This document shows positions 25,314 through 34,461 of a stretch of DNA of 64,000 nt, one piece after another. This DNA is from Marinimicrococcus flavescens (GTDB taxonomy: Bacteria > Pseudomonadota > Alphaproteobacteria > Geminicoccales > Geminicoccaceae): positions 1 to 64,000 of the forward strand of contig JARGEQ010000025.1 of assembly GCA_029211145.1 (NCBI GenBank), written 5' to 3'. The translations under genes were made by a program, and so were the position numbers. A model generated the notes under the pieces. The model was given only the letters and a program-made list of their open reading frames with translations, searched no databases and was not told where the DNA came from. The number at the start of each line of letters is the position of its first letter. Position 1 is the first letter of the stretch.

Positions 25314-27056
25314 ATGGCCACCAAGATTCACGCGGCGCCGGCCGCTTCCACCGGCGATCTCGCCCTGCCGCGCTCCTGGCGCTGGCGCGACCCGCTCCTG
25401 CAGTACGGCATCGCGCTGGCCTGCCTCCTGCTGGTGGCGGCACCCATCCTGCCGATCGTCTACCAGTCGTTCATCGACCGGCCGATCTACGAGGACGGCC
25501 AGGCGCTGACGCTGGTGAACTACGCCAATCTCGTAGGCGCGCCGGAGTTTCGCGAGGTACTGGGCAACACCCTGCTCTTTGCCTTTCTCTCGACCGTGAT
25601 CTCGCAGGTGGTGGGGCTGGTAACCGCGATCCTGGTGGGCCGCACCGACGTGCCGTGGCGGCGCTTCTTCGGCGACGCGCTCTTGTGGACCCTCTTCGTC
25701 TCGCACCTTGTCCTGGCGCTGGGCTGGGTCATCATGTACGGGCCCTCGGGCTACATCACCGGCTACGTGATGCAGCTCACCGGCGGGCAGCCGTGGAATC
25801 TCTACACGATCCCCGGCCTCTCGATCGCCGCCGGCCTCTCCCTGGCACCGCTCACCTATCTCTACTGCATCGCCTCGGCGACCCAGCAGGATCCGGCGCT
25901 GGAGGAGGCGGCCCGCGTGGCCGGTGCCGGCCCTTTCCGCATTCTCTTCTCCGTCACCATCCCGCTGCTGCGTCCGGCCCTGGTCTACAGCACGATCCTC
26001 AATTTCGTGATCGCGCTCGAGATGCTGGCGATGCCGCTCTTTCTGGGCGGCCCGGTCGGCCTGCGCTTCTTCACCACGTTCCTCTACGAGCAAGGCTTCG
26101 AGGCGCCGGTGAAGGACTATGGCCTCGTGGGCGCCGCTGCTGTGGTGCTGCTCATCGTCATCACCCTGCTGGTGCTCCTGCAGAACCGCCTGCTCAGGAA
26201 CGCCCAGCGCTTCGTTACGGTAGGCGGCAAGGCCAGCCGGCCGCGGCTCCTGAGGCTCGGCAGGCTCCGCTGGGCGGCCTTTGCCTTCCTGCTGCTCTAT
26301 TTCGTCTTCGGCACGGGCGCTGTGATCCTGGGCCTGGTGCTGCGCGCCTTCACCAGCTTTCTCTCGCCCCTGGTGCCGCTCGTCGACACGCTGACCTGGG
26401 ACAACTGGACCTTCATCTTCTCCTACCCGGTCTATGTCCGCTCGATCGTCAACACGCTGGAGATCGCCCTGGTGGGCGGCGCGCTGGGGACGGTCTTCAT
26501 CGCCCTGGTGGCCCTGCTGGTGCACCGCTCGCGGTGGCGCTGGCGGCGGCAGCTCGAGTTCGTGGCGCTCTATCCGCGCGCCATCCCCGGCATCCTGGTG
26601 GGCCTCGGCGCCTTCTACGCCGTCACCTTGATGCCGTTCCTGGGGGGCCTCAGGAACACCATCTGGATCCTCGTGCTGATCTACATCATGCGCTATCTGC
26701 CGACCGGCTTCGGCGCCGTGGCGCCGACGCTGATGCAGATCGGGCAGGATCTAGACCGCGCCGCGCGAACCGCCGGCGCCGACTGGTGGACGACCTGCCG
26801 GCGCATCCTGGCCGGGCTGATCCGGCCGGCCCTGCTCTCCTGCTTCGCCATTCTCTTCATCCACTTCATCAAGGAATACTCGGCCGCGGTCTTTCTCTAC
26901 GCGCCGGGCAGCGAGGTGATGGGGACCGTGATGCTGAGCTTCTGGGCGCAGGGCGAGGCGGGGCCGGTGGCGGCGCTGGCGGTGCTGCAGATCCTCGTGG
27001 TGGCCGTCTTCGTCGTCGTCACCCGCAAGCTGTTCAAGGTGAAGATCTATGGCTGA
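25314..27056 (+). CDS. ABC permease with two fused membrane domains (FbpB/SfuB type)
   Basis: This 580-aa protein consists of two BPD permease domains in one chain, about twelve membrane spans. The first coupling loop is EEAARVAGAGPFRIL and the second is DRAARTAGADWWTTC, both EAA motifs. This arrangement is typical of iron(III) and phosphonate-related importers. MATKIHAA at 25314 is chosen as start because the upstream ATG at 25263 would translate through the hairpin. It overlaps the ATPase gene by 8 bases. Confidence 0.93.
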   Translation: MATKIHAAPAASTGDLALPRSWRWRDPLLQYGIALACLLLVAAPILPIVYQSFIDRPIYEDGQALTLVNYANLVGAPEFREVLGNTLLFAFLSTVISQVVGLVTAILVGRTDVPWRRFFGDALLWTLFVSHLVLALGWVIMYGPSGYITGYVMQLTGGQPWNLYTIPGLSIAAGLSLAPLTYLYCIASATQQDPALEEAARVAGAGPFRILFSVTIPLLRPALVYSTILNFVIALEMLAMPLFLGGPVGLRFFTTFLYEQGFEAPVKDYGLVGAAAVVLLIVITLLVLLQNRLLRNAQRFVTVGGKASRPRLLRLGRLRWAAFAFLLLYFVFGTGAVILGLVLRAFTSFLSPLVPLVDTLTWDNWTFIFSYPVYVRSIVNTLEIALVGGALGTVFIALVALLVHRSRWRWRRQLEFVALYPRAIPGILVGLGAFYAVTLMPFLGGLRNTIWILVLIYIMRYLPTGFGAVAPTLMQIGQDLDRAARTAGADWWTTCRRILAGLIRPALLSCFAILFIHFIKEYSAAVFLYAPGSEVMGTVMLSFWAQGEAGPVAALAVLQILVVAVFVVVTRKLFKVKIYG

Positions 27057-28125
27057 GGTGGTGCTTCGCGACCTGGTGCGGCGCTACGGTGAGGTCGTCG
27101 CCGTCGACCGGGTGTCGCTCACGGTGGCCGACCGCGAGTTCGTGACGCTGCTGGGCCCCTCGGGCTGCGGCAAGTCGACGACGCTGGCGGCCATCGCCGG
27201 CCTCGAGCGTCCGACCTCGGGCTTCCTGGCGGTGGGCGGCGAGACGTTCTTCGACTCAAGAAAGCAGGTCTTCGTCGAGGCCGAGCACCGCAATCTGGGT
27301 CTGGTCTTCCAGTCCTACGCGCTGTGGCCGCACAAGACGGTGCAGGAGAACGTGGCCTTTCCGCTGCAGCTCCGCCGCATAGCGCGCAACAAGCAGAAGG
27401 AGCTGATCCACGAGGCCCTGGCGCTGGTCGAGATGGAGAGCTTCGCCGACCGCTACCCCTCGCAGCTCTCCGGCGGCCAGCAGCAGCGCGTGGCCCTGGC
27501 CCGAACCCTGGTCTACAAGCCCAAGGTGCTGCTGCTCGACGAGCCGCTCTCCAATCTCGACGCCAAGCTGCGCGACCGTGCCCGCACCTGGCTGCGCCAC
27601 CTCCAGCGCGAGGTGGGCATCACCACCATCTACGTCACCCACGACCAGACCGAGGCGCTCTCGCTCAGCGACCGCATCGCGGTGATGAGCAAGGGCCGCA
27701 TCGCCCAGCTCGGCACGCCCCACGAGATCTACGAGCGCCCCGCCGATCCGTTCGTCGCCGACTTCATCGGCACGAGCAATTTCTTCACCGGCGAGGTGAT
27801 GGAGCAAGCGAGCGGGCGTCTCGTGCTGCGGCTGGCGGACGAGCAGACCATCACCGTGGAGGGCGGCGACGGCATGGCCCGTGGCAGCCGCGCCACGCTG
27901 GCCGTGCGCCCCGAACGCATCCATGTGGGGGGCGGTACGGCCGGGAGCCTGCTCAAGGGCAGGATCACCGAGCGCGCCTACATGGGTGCCCGCTGGCTCT
28001 ACACGGTCGAGGTGGGTGGCCAGGCGGTCCGGGTCGAGACCGAGGCCGATCTCGCCAGCGGCGAGGTGGCGCTGGGCCTGCCCGAGCGCGACGTCGCCGT
28101 GTTCCCGGCCCCGGCTGCCGGCTGA
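27049..28125 (+). CDS. ABC ATPase (PotA/FbpC type)
   Basis: This 358-aa ATPase has Walker A GPSGCGKST, the Q-loop FQSYALWPHKTV typical of the CUT1/PotA group, signature LSGGQQQR, Walker B LLLDEPLSNLD, H-loop VTHDQ, and a C-terminal TOBE domain (VRPERIHVG). All catalytic residues are present. With the two genes before it this completes an importer. Confidence 0.95.
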   Translation: MAEVVLRDLVRRYGEVVAVDRVSLTVADREFVTLLGPSGCGKSTTLAAIAGLERPTSGFLAVGGETFFDSRKQVFVEAEHRNLGLVFQSYALWPHKTVQENVAFPLQLRRIARNKQKELIHEALALVEMESFADRYPSQLSGGQQQRVALARTLVYKPKVLLLDEPLSNLDAKLRDRARTWLRHLQREVGITTIYVTHDQTEALSLSDRIAVMSKGRIAQLGTPHEIYERPADPFVADFIGTSNFFTGEVMEQASGRLVLRLADEQTITVEGGDGMARGSRATLAVRPERIHVGGGTAGSLLKGRITERAYMGARWLYTVEVGGQAVRVETEADLASGEVALGLPERDVAVFPAPAAG

Positions 28126-28142
28126 TGAGGGAGTCCCTGCCG

Positions 28143-29366
28143 ATGCCGCATTCGTTCGACCCTTCGAGGACAGCGCCGCTCAAGGGCGTGCGGGTGCTCG
28201 ACCTTTCTCGCCTGGTCTGCGGCAACATGCTGAGCCTGCAGCTGGCCGACTTCGGCGCCGATACCGTCAAGATCGAGGATCCGGGCAAGGGCGATCCCCT
28301 GCGCGACTGGCGGGTCGACGGGATCAGCATCCACTGGAAGGTCTATGGCCGCAACAAGCGCAGCCTCGCCCTCGATCTCCGCGCCGACGGCGGCAAGGAG
28401 GCCCTGCTGCGGCTGGTGGACAGCGCCCACGTCTTCGTGGAGAGCTTCAAGCCGGGCACACTCGAGAAGATCGGGCTGGGCCCCGAGCGCCTTCTCGAGC
28501 GCAACCCGCGCCTGGTGATCCTGCGCGTCTCCGGTTTTGGACAGACAGGCCCTTACAGCACCCGGCCGGGATTCGGGACGCTGGTCGAGGCGATGTCGGG
28601 CTTCGCCGCCAAGACCGGCTATGCCGACCGGGCCCCCGTGCTTCCGGCCACGGCGCTGGCCGACATGATCGCGGGGCTGCAGGGCGCCTTCGCGGTGATG
28701 GTGGCCCTGCGCCATGCCGAGGCCACTGGCCAGGGCCAGGTGATCGACCTTTCCCTGCTCGAGCCGATCCTCTCGGTCTGCGGGCCGGATCCGGCGGTCT
28801 ACGCGCTCGCCGGCAGGAAGCCGCAGCGCACCGGCAGCCGCTCGACCACGACCGCGCCGCGCAACGTCTATCGCACCAAGGACGGCCGGTTCGTCGCCAT
28901 GTCGGCCTCGATGCAGTCGATGGCCGAGCGGGTGTTCAGAACGATCGGCCGGCCCGAGCTGATGGAGGACCCGCGCTTTCGCACCAACACCGACCGGGTC
29001 GCCAACATCGAGGTGGTCGATGGCGTGGTCCAGGAGTGGATGGAGCGCCACGACCAGGCCGAGATCCTGGAGATCATGGAGCGCGCGGGCGTGACGGTGG
29101 GGCCGGTCTACGAGGTCGACCAGCTCATCGAGGACCCGCACGTCAAGGAGCGCGAGGTGCTGGTCGGGATGGAGGACGAGGATGCGGGTAGCGTGCTGAT
29201 GCACAACATCATCCCGCGCCTCTCAAAGAGCCCCGGGGCCTTCCGGCTCCCCTCGCCGCGCATCGGCGAGCACAGCCTGGCCGTGCTGCGCGAGGCCGGG
29301 TTCGAGGAAGACGAGATCGAGGCGCTGCTGGCCGGCGGTGCCATTGCAGGGGAGAAGGCCGCATGA
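28143..29366 (+). CDS. CaiB/BaiF family (class III) CoA-transferase
   Basis: This 407-aa enzyme moves CoA between carboxylates. Family marks are GVRVLDLSRLVCGN at the N-terminus, GADTVKIEDP, YGRNKRSLALDLR, and the catalytic Asp174 in ALADMIAG, the position of the formyl-CoA transferase nucleophile. ATG 28143 follows AGGGAG; ATG 28125 overlaps the upstream stop and is an alternative. It is followed, with a 4-base overlap, by a CitE-like lyase, which suggests activation of an imported dicarboxylate to its CoA ester and then cleavage. Confidence 0.93.
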   Translation: MPHSFDPSRTAPLKGVRVLDLSRLVCGNMLSLQLADFGADTVKIEDPGKGDPLRDWRVDGISIHWKVYGRNKRSLALDLRADGGKEALLRLVDSAHVFVESFKPGTLEKIGLGPERLLERNPRLVILRVSGFGQTGPYSTRPGFGTLVEAMSGFAAKTGYADRAPVLPATALADMIAGLQGAFAVMVALRHAEATGQGQVIDLSLLEPILSVCGPDPAVYALAGRKPQRTGSRSTTTAPRNVYRTKDGRFVAMSASMQSMAERVFRTIGRPELMEDPRFRTNTDRVANIEVVDGVVQEWMERHDQAEILEIMERAGVTVGPVYEVDQLIEDPHVKEREVLVGMEDEDAGSVLMHNIIPRLSKSPGAFRLPSPRIGEHSLAVLREAGFEEDEIEALLAGGAIAGEKAA

Positions 29367-30277
29367 GCACGAAGAAGACGCTGCCCTTGTGGCGCTCGCT
29401 GCTGTTTGTTCCGGTGAATGTCGAGCGTTTCGTCGAGAAGGCGCATCTGCGCGGCGCCGACGGTATCCAGCTCGACCTCGAGGACAGCGTGCCGGAGAGC
29501 GAGAAGGACGCCGCGCGCCGCGTGGTGCCGGCCGTGGCCGAGCGGGTGGCGCGTGGCGGCGCCGACGTGGTGGTGCGCATCAACCGCCCGCTCTCCATGG
29601 CGGTGCGCGACATGGAGGCGAGCATCTGCGAGCGGGTCACGGCCCTGGCCCTGCCCAAGGTGCAGAGTGCGGAGCATGTCCAGCTTCTGGCCGAGCACGC
29701 TTCCGAGATCGAGGCCAAAAGCGGCCTGCCCGAGGGCCACACGCGCTTCATCGTCATGGTCGAGACGGGCGATGCCTTCTTCCGCATGGCGGAGATCGCC
29801 AAGGCCGATCCGCGCATCGTCGCGATGACCCTGGGCGGCGAGGACTTCGCCACCTCGGTCGGCATGGCGCCGGAGCCCGAGGGGCTCTTGATGCCCAAGC
29901 AGGCCATGATCTTCGCCGCCACCGCGGCCAGCCTCCTGCCCATGGGCTTCGTCGGCTCCATCGCCGGCTTCGCCGACATCGAGGGCTTCCGCGCCATCGT
30001 CCGCCGCTCCCGCACGCTGGGCTTCCGTGGCGCGTCGTGCATCCATCCCAACCAGGTGGCCGTCCTCAACGAGGAGTTCCGCCCGCCGGCGCAAGAGCTT
30101 GCGCATGCGCGTAAAATCATCGACGCCTACGATCTTGCCAAAGCCGAAGGGCGCGGCTCGGTCAGCGTCGATGGACGGATGATCGACGTGCCCATCGTCC
30201 AGCGCGCCGAGGCGCTGATCGCCTGGGAGGAGGCCATCCGCGCCCGCGAGGCGCGCACGGAGGCAGCACGCGGCTGA
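29363..30277 (+). CDS. CitE/HpcH-family lyase (citramalyl/malyl-CoA lyase type)
   Basis: This 304-aa TIM-barrel protein has the CitE-like pattern: RSLLFVPVNVERF, QLDLEDSVP with a metal-site acidic cluster, VETGDAFF and TLGGEDFATSVG, then CIHPNQV. Stand-alone members cleave hydroxyacyl-CoA thioesters such as malyl-CoA, citramalyl-CoA or beta-methylmalyl-CoA. The coupling with a class III CoA-transferase supports such a role; the exact substrate is unknown. It is the last gene of the run. Confidence 0.9.
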   Translation: MSTKKTLPLWRSLLFVPVNVERFVEKAHLRGADGIQLDLEDSVPESEKDAARRVVPAVAERVARGGADVVVRINRPLSMAVRDMEASICERVTALALPKVQSAEHVQLLAEHASEIEAKSGLPEGHTRFIVMVETGDAFFRMAEIAKADPRIVAMTLGGEDFATSVGMAPEPEGLLMPKQAMIFAATAASLLPMGFVGSIAGFADIEGFRAIVRRSRTLGFRGASCIHPNQVAVLNEEFRPPAQELAHARKIIDAYDLAKAEGRGSVSVDGRMIDVPIVQRAEALIAWEEAIRAREARTEAARG

Positions 30278-30356
30278 ACCTGCGCCCGGCTGCTCCGCGA
30301 CTTGACGGCAAGGCCCGCCCCGCCCATCCACAGGATGGGGCAGAGGGAGGTGAGGA

Positions 30357-31310
30357 GTGCACGAGTCGCAAGCGCCGCGGGTGCGCGTTCTGGCACCGGC
30401 ACGGCTGCATCTGGGCTTTCTCGACATGCATGGCGGGCTCGGCCGGCGCTTCGGCAGCATCGGCCTGGCGCTGGAAGGACTGGGCACGCGTCTGCTCGCC
30501 CGCCGCGACGCCAGCACGGTGACCGGACCCGATGCGGAACGCGCGCGCCGCGCCCGCGATGTTGTGTGCGACGCCTGGGGCCTGCCGCCGGTCGGGATCG
30601 AGATCGACGAGGTGATTCCGCCCCATGCCGGGCTCGGCTCGGGGACCCAGCTCGGCCTCGCCGTGGGGGCGGCGATCGCGACCCTGCACGGCCGGCCCGT
30701 GGATGCCGCAGCGATCGCGCTTCTTCTCGAGCGCGGCGCCCGATCAGGCATCGGGGTCGGCACGTTCGCCACCGGCGGGTTCCTCCTCGACGGCGGCAAG
30801 GGCGCGTCGGAAGCGCCGCCACCAATGATCGCTCGCCTAGCTTTCCCCGTTGCTTGGAGGCTGATCCTCATTCTCGATGACAGCCGCGAAGGGCTTTCCG
30901 GCGCGGCCGAAGCGGAGGCATTCGCGACGCTTGCCCGCTTTCCCGAGCAGGAGGCGGCGCGCTTGTGCCGGCTCGCCCTGATGCGGCTTCTGCCGGCCGT
31001 CGCCGAGGCCGATCTCGAGGCGGCCGGCCGGGCGCTGGGCGAGATCCAGCGCTCGGTGGGTGATCATTTCGCGCCTGCTCAGGGTGGCCGCTTCGCCAGC
31101 AGCCGGGTCGCCGAGGTGCTGGCCTGGCTCGAGGCGCAAGGCCTGGCCGGGATCGGCCAGAGCAGCTGGGGACCGACCGGCTTTGCGCTCGTCGGCGGCG
31201 CCGACGAGGCCGACGCCCTCGCACGGCAAGCGCGGCGCCGCTTCGAGCAGCTCCGCATCGAGGTGGCCGCCGCCCGCAACCGCCCAGCCCTGGTGGCCCT
31301 GGAGGCCTGA
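30357..31310 (+). CDS. mptG: Beta-ribofuranosylaminobenzene 5'-phosphate synthase-like protein (GHMP family)
   Basis: This 317-aa protein matches RFAP synthase, which joins p-aminobenzoate to PRPP in the first committed step of the H4MPT side arm. Evidence is PARLHLGFLDMHGGLG at the N-terminus, GSIGLAL, and the GHMP-type loop PPHAGLGSGTQLGLAVG near residues 88-104. The C-terminal QSSWGPTGFALV also fits. GTG 30357 follows GGGAGGTGAGGA. It opens the H4MPT gene block, 66 bases before mtdB. Confidence 0.88.
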   Translation: MHESQAPRVRVLAPARLHLGFLDMHGGLGRRFGSIGLALEGLGTRLLARRDASTVTGPDAERARRARDVVCDAWGLPPVGIEIDEVIPPHAGLGSGTQLGLAVGAAIATLHGRPVDAAAIALLLERGARSGIGVGTFATGGFLLDGGKGASEAPPPMIARLAFPVAWRLILILDDSREGLSGAAEAEAFATLARFPEQEAARLCRLALMRLLPAVAEADLEAAGRALGEIQRSVGDHFAPAQGGRFASSRVAEVLAWLEAQGLAGIGQSSWGPTGFALVGGADEADALARQARRRFEQLRIEVAAARNRPALVALEA

Positions 31311-31376
31311 GGCCGCGCGGTCTTCACAACAGGCGGCGCCCGTGCATCACTCGCATGGTGCCCATGGGAGGCCGCG

Positions 31377-32279
31377 ATGCCCGACAAACGCTCGATCCTG
31401 CACTTCGTGACCCCGCTCAAGAATGTCAGCCCGTTCGACGTCAACATGGCGGTCGATGCCGGCTTCGACATGGTCGTGCCTTATGCGCATGTCGAGGTGA
31501 AGGAGCTGACCGGCCTGGTTCAGGACGCGATCTTCAGCCGCGCGCCTGAGGACGGGCGCCACACCGCTATCCTGATAGGCGGCCGCGATCCACTCGTGGC
31601 CCTGGACATGCTGGAGGCGGCCGGAAAGGCGATGATGCCCCCGCATTTCGAGATTTCCGTCATGGCCGACCCGTCCGGCGCCTTCACCACCGCCGCCGGC
31701 ATGATCGCCGTTACGGAAAAACATCTGAGAAGGCTCGGCAAGGAACTTGCGGGGACAAAGGTTGCCGTCTTCGGCGCAACCGGCCCGGTCGGCGGCGCGG
31801 CGGGCCTGATCGCGGCGCGGGCGGGAGCCCAGGTGGTTCTGGTGGGCCATGACGGGCTGGAGCGCGTGGCCGACCGCTGCACGACCTTCGAGAACCGCTT
31901 CGGCGTCGCCATGCGCCCGGCCGACGGCAGCGACGAGCCGAAGAAGGAGCAGGTCCTGGACCAGGTGGAGGTGGTGTTGGCGGCCGGCCGGGCCGGTTTG
32001 CAGATCCTCTCGCGCGAGCAGCTCACCCGTGCCGGCGGGCTGCTGGTGGCGCTCGACGTCAATGCCGTGCCCCCGGCCGGCCTCGAGGGCGTGGATGCGT
32101 TCGACGACGGCAAGCCAGTCGAGGGCGGCAAGGTGCTGGGGGTAGGCGCGCTCGCCGTCGGCAACGTCAAGTTCAAGACGGAGCACGAGCTCCTGGCCGG
32201 CATGACCGACGCCAGCCCGCGCCGCCACGTGGGTCTCGAGGAGGCTTTCGAGGCGGCCCGCCGGCATGCCGCCGGCTGA
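31377..32279 (+). CDS. mtdB: NAD(P)-dependent methylene-H4MPT dehydrogenase
   Basis: This 300-aa enzyme oxidises methylene-H4MPT to methenyl-H4MPT in formaldehyde oxidation. The N-terminal KSILHF-type region (SILHFVTPLKNVSPFDVNMA) is characteristic of MtdA/MtdB, and the dinucleotide loop is GATGPVGG at residues 133-140. MtdB rather than MtdA is favoured by the surrounding H4MPT genes. It overlaps the next gene by 14 bases. Confidence 0.92.
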   Translation: MPDKRSILHFVTPLKNVSPFDVNMAVDAGFDMVVPYAHVEVKELTGLVQDAIFSRAPEDGRHTAILIGGRDPLVALDMLEAAGKAMMPPHFEISVMADPSGAFTTAAGMIAVTEKHLRRLGKELAGTKVAVFGATGPVGGAAGLIAARAGAQVVLVGHDGLERVADRCTTFENRFGVAMRPADGSDEPKKEQVLDQVEVVLAAGRAGLQILSREQLTRAGGLLVALDVNAVPPAGLEGVDAFDDGKPVEGGKVLGVGALAVGNVKFKTEHELLAGMTDASPRRHVGLEEAFEAARRHAAG

Positions 32280-33417
32280 GCGCATTCTCATCGTGGGCCT
32301 GTCCGGCCGGGCGCTCGCCGCCTCGGCACGGGCGGCCGGCCTCGTTCCGCTCGTGCTCGACGCCTTCGGCGATCTCGACACCCGAGAAGCCGCCCTGGCC
32401 TGGCGCCGCATCCCGCTCGACGCCGACTGGCGCTTCGAGCCGGCGGCCCTGCTGGCCGCTGCCGCTGCCGCCGCCCGACCGCCGATGCCACTGGTCTGGG
32501 GCTCGGGCTTCGAGCGACACACATGCCTGCTGCGCGAGCTGGCCAGCGGCCGGGAGCTTCTGGGCTGCTCCCCTGAAACGGTCGAGCAGGTCAAGGACCC
32601 GCTGCTGTTCGCCGACACATGCCGGCGTCTCGGTGTGCCGCACCCGGAGATACGGCTCGCGCCACCGGCGGATCCGGGCGTCTGGCTGGTAAAGCGGCGA
32701 GGTGGGGCAGGCGGCGGGCATGTGCGGGCCTTCGTGCCGGGTCAGCGCCTGCCGGCCGAGCGCTATCTGCAGCGTCTGGTCCCCGGCCGTCCGGTCTCGG
32801 CGCTGCTCGTCATGGGAGTTGCGTCGCGCTGCCTCGCCTTCAGCGAGCAGTGGCACGATCCCTCCCGCCTCGACCGCTTCCGTTTTGCCGGCGCCGCCGC
32901 CCCGGCAGCCCTTCCCGAGGGCGCGCGCGACGCCATGGCCGCGGCAGCGCTGGCCGTGGCGGACGCCTTCGCCCTGAGAGGCCTCGTGAGTGCAGACTTT
33001 CTGCTGATGGCGGACGGCAGCTTCCACCTGCTCGAGATCAATCCGCGCCCGGGTGCCGCACTCGAGGCGCTGGAGCTGGCGCATGGCGTGCCACTGCTGG
33101 GCCTGCATGTCGCCGCCTGCCGCGGCCAGCCGGTGCCGCCGCTGCCGGAGCCTGCCACGGCGGCGGCGACGCTGGTGGTCTACGCGCGCCAGCCGCTGCG
33201 GCTGCCGGCCGGCTTCGCCTGGCCCGGCTGGGCCGGCGACCGCACTCCGCCGCCAGCGACCGTTCCGGCCGGCGCTCCGCTCTGCACGGTTCGCGCGAGC
33301 GGCCTGGATGCCGCTGCTGCACGCGCAGCGGTGACCCGCCGGCGGCGCCTGCTGGTCGCCACCCTCCGGGGCCTTCCCGCCACCGAGGCGCTGCCGCAGG
33401 CGCTCGCGGCGCGCTAG
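32266..33417 (+). CDS. ATP-grasp protein of the H4MPT/methylofuran block
   Basis: This 383-aa protein has an ATP-grasp architecture: an N-terminal pre-grasp domain (ILIVGLSGRALAASARAAG), the Lys of VKRRGGAGGGHV near residue 143, and the metal-binding LLEINPRPGAALEAL near residue 257. ATP-grasp enzymes form amide bonds through acyl phosphates. The methylotroph C1 clusters contain several uncharacterised relatives thought to act in H4MPT or methylofuran synthesis. The substrate is unknown. It starts inside the end of mtdB. Confidence 0.85.
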   Translation: MPPAERILIVGLSGRALAASARAAGLVPLVLDAFGDLDTREAALAWRRIPLDADWRFEPAALLAAAAAAARPPMPLVWGSGFERHTCLLRELASGRELLGCSPETVEQVKDPLLFADTCRRLGVPHPEIRLAPPADPGVWLVKRRGGAGGGHVRAFVPGQRLPAERYLQRLVPGRPVSALLVMGVASRCLAFSEQWHDPSRLDRFRFAGAAAPAALPEGARDAMAAAALAVADAFALRGLVSADFLLMADGSFHLLEINPRPGAALEALELAHGVPLLGLHVAACRGQPVPPLPEPATAAATLVVYARQPLRLPAGFAWPGWAGDRTPPPATVPAGAPLCTVRASGLDAAAARAAVTRRRRLLVATLRGLPATEALPQALAAR

Positions 33418-33456
33418 AGTGGGTGTCGTGCGAGCTTTCGAGGGGAGGTCGGATAG

Positions 33457-34461
33457 ATGAGCGACGACGCACCCGGACACGCGATGGACACCGGAAGCTG
33501 GCCCAGCATCGGCAGGCTCGCCCTCCCGCTGGTCGGCAGACTGGTCGAGGATGCCCACATGCTGCGGCTGGAGGTCAGCCGAAGCCCGGCCGGCGCCACC
33601 ATCGTGGACGCCGGCATTGCGGTGTCGGGCTGCCTCGAGGCCGGGCGCCGGATCGCCGAGATCTGCCTGGGCGGCGTGGGCACGGTCAGCATCGCCGGCG
33701 GGGACATGGAAACGGCACCCTTCGAGGTCTGCGTGCGCTCGCCGAGCCCGGTGCTGGCCTGCCTCGCCAGCCAGTATGCCGGCTGGAGCCTGGAGCACGG
33801 TAAGGGCGATGACGCCTATTTCGCCATGGCCTCGGGCCCGGGGCGAGCGCGCGCCGCCAAGGAGGAGATCTTCTCAGAGATCGGCTACCGCGACGCTGCC
33901 GGCACCGCCTGCTTCGTGCTGGAGACGGACAGGCCGCCGCCCGTGGGGCTCATCGAGCAGGTGGCGCGCGACTGCGGCCTGCCGGCCTCGGCGCTCACGT
34001 TCGTGCTCACCCCCACCAGCAGCCTTGCCGGCACGGTGCAGATCGTCAGCCGGGTGCTCGAGGTGGCACTCCACAAGTGCCACGTGCTAGGCTTTCCGCT
34101 CGAGCATGTCGTGGACGGAATGGGCCGGGCCCCGCTGCCGCCGCCCTCGCCGCATTTCGTCACCGCCATGGGGCGCACCAACGACGCGGTGCTGTTCGGC
34201 GGCGAGGTGCAGCTCTTCGTGAGCGGCCCCGAGGCCGAGGCCGAGCGGCTGGCGGCAAGCCTGCCGAGCTCCGCCTCTTCCGACTATGGCAGGCCCTTCG
34301 CGGAGATCTTCGAGGAGGTCGAGGCCGACTTCTACAAGATCGACCCGATGCTCTTCAGCCCGGCGCGGGTGCTGGTGACGGCGCTGCAGACCGGCCGGAC
34401 CTTCGCGCAGGGCGGGCGCTCGCCAGTGCTCCTCGCGCGCTCGTTCGGCTTTCCGCAGTGA
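33457..34461 (+). CDS. mch: Methenyl-H4MPT cyclohydrolase
   Basis: This 334-aa enzyme hydrolyses methenyl-H4MPT to formyl-H4MPT. It matches Mch along its length, with AGIAVSGCLEAGRRIAEICLGG, SPVLACLASQYAGW, a FSEIGYRD-like segment and PTSSLAGTVQIVSR. The family length is about 315-330 aa, and ATG 33457 after GAGGGGAGG adds a short extra N-terminus; Met10 (33484) is an alternative. It overlaps the next gene by 4 bases. Confidence 0.94.
   Translation: MSDDAPGHAMDTGSWPSIGRLALPLVGRLVEDAHMLRLEVSRSPAGATIVDAGIAVSGCLEAGRRIAEICLGGVGTVSIAGGDMETAPFEVCVRSPSPVLACLASQYAGWSLEHGKGDDAYFAMASGPGRARAAKEEIFSEIGYRDAAGTACFVLETDRPPPVGLIEQVARDCGLPASALTFVLTPTSSLAGTVQIVSRVLEVALHKCHVLGFPLEHVVDGMGRAPLPPPSPHFVTAMGRTNDAVLFGGEVQLFVSGPEAEAERLAASLPSSASSDYGRPFAEIFEEVEADFYKIDPMLFSPARVLVTALQTGRTFAQGGRSPVLLARSFGFPQ

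Noticed and set aside
24093-26525. 810-codon minus-strand frame
   Set aside because: It is antisense to the binding protein and fused permease, which are clearly real; its His/Gln/Arg-rich composition is typical of a shadow.
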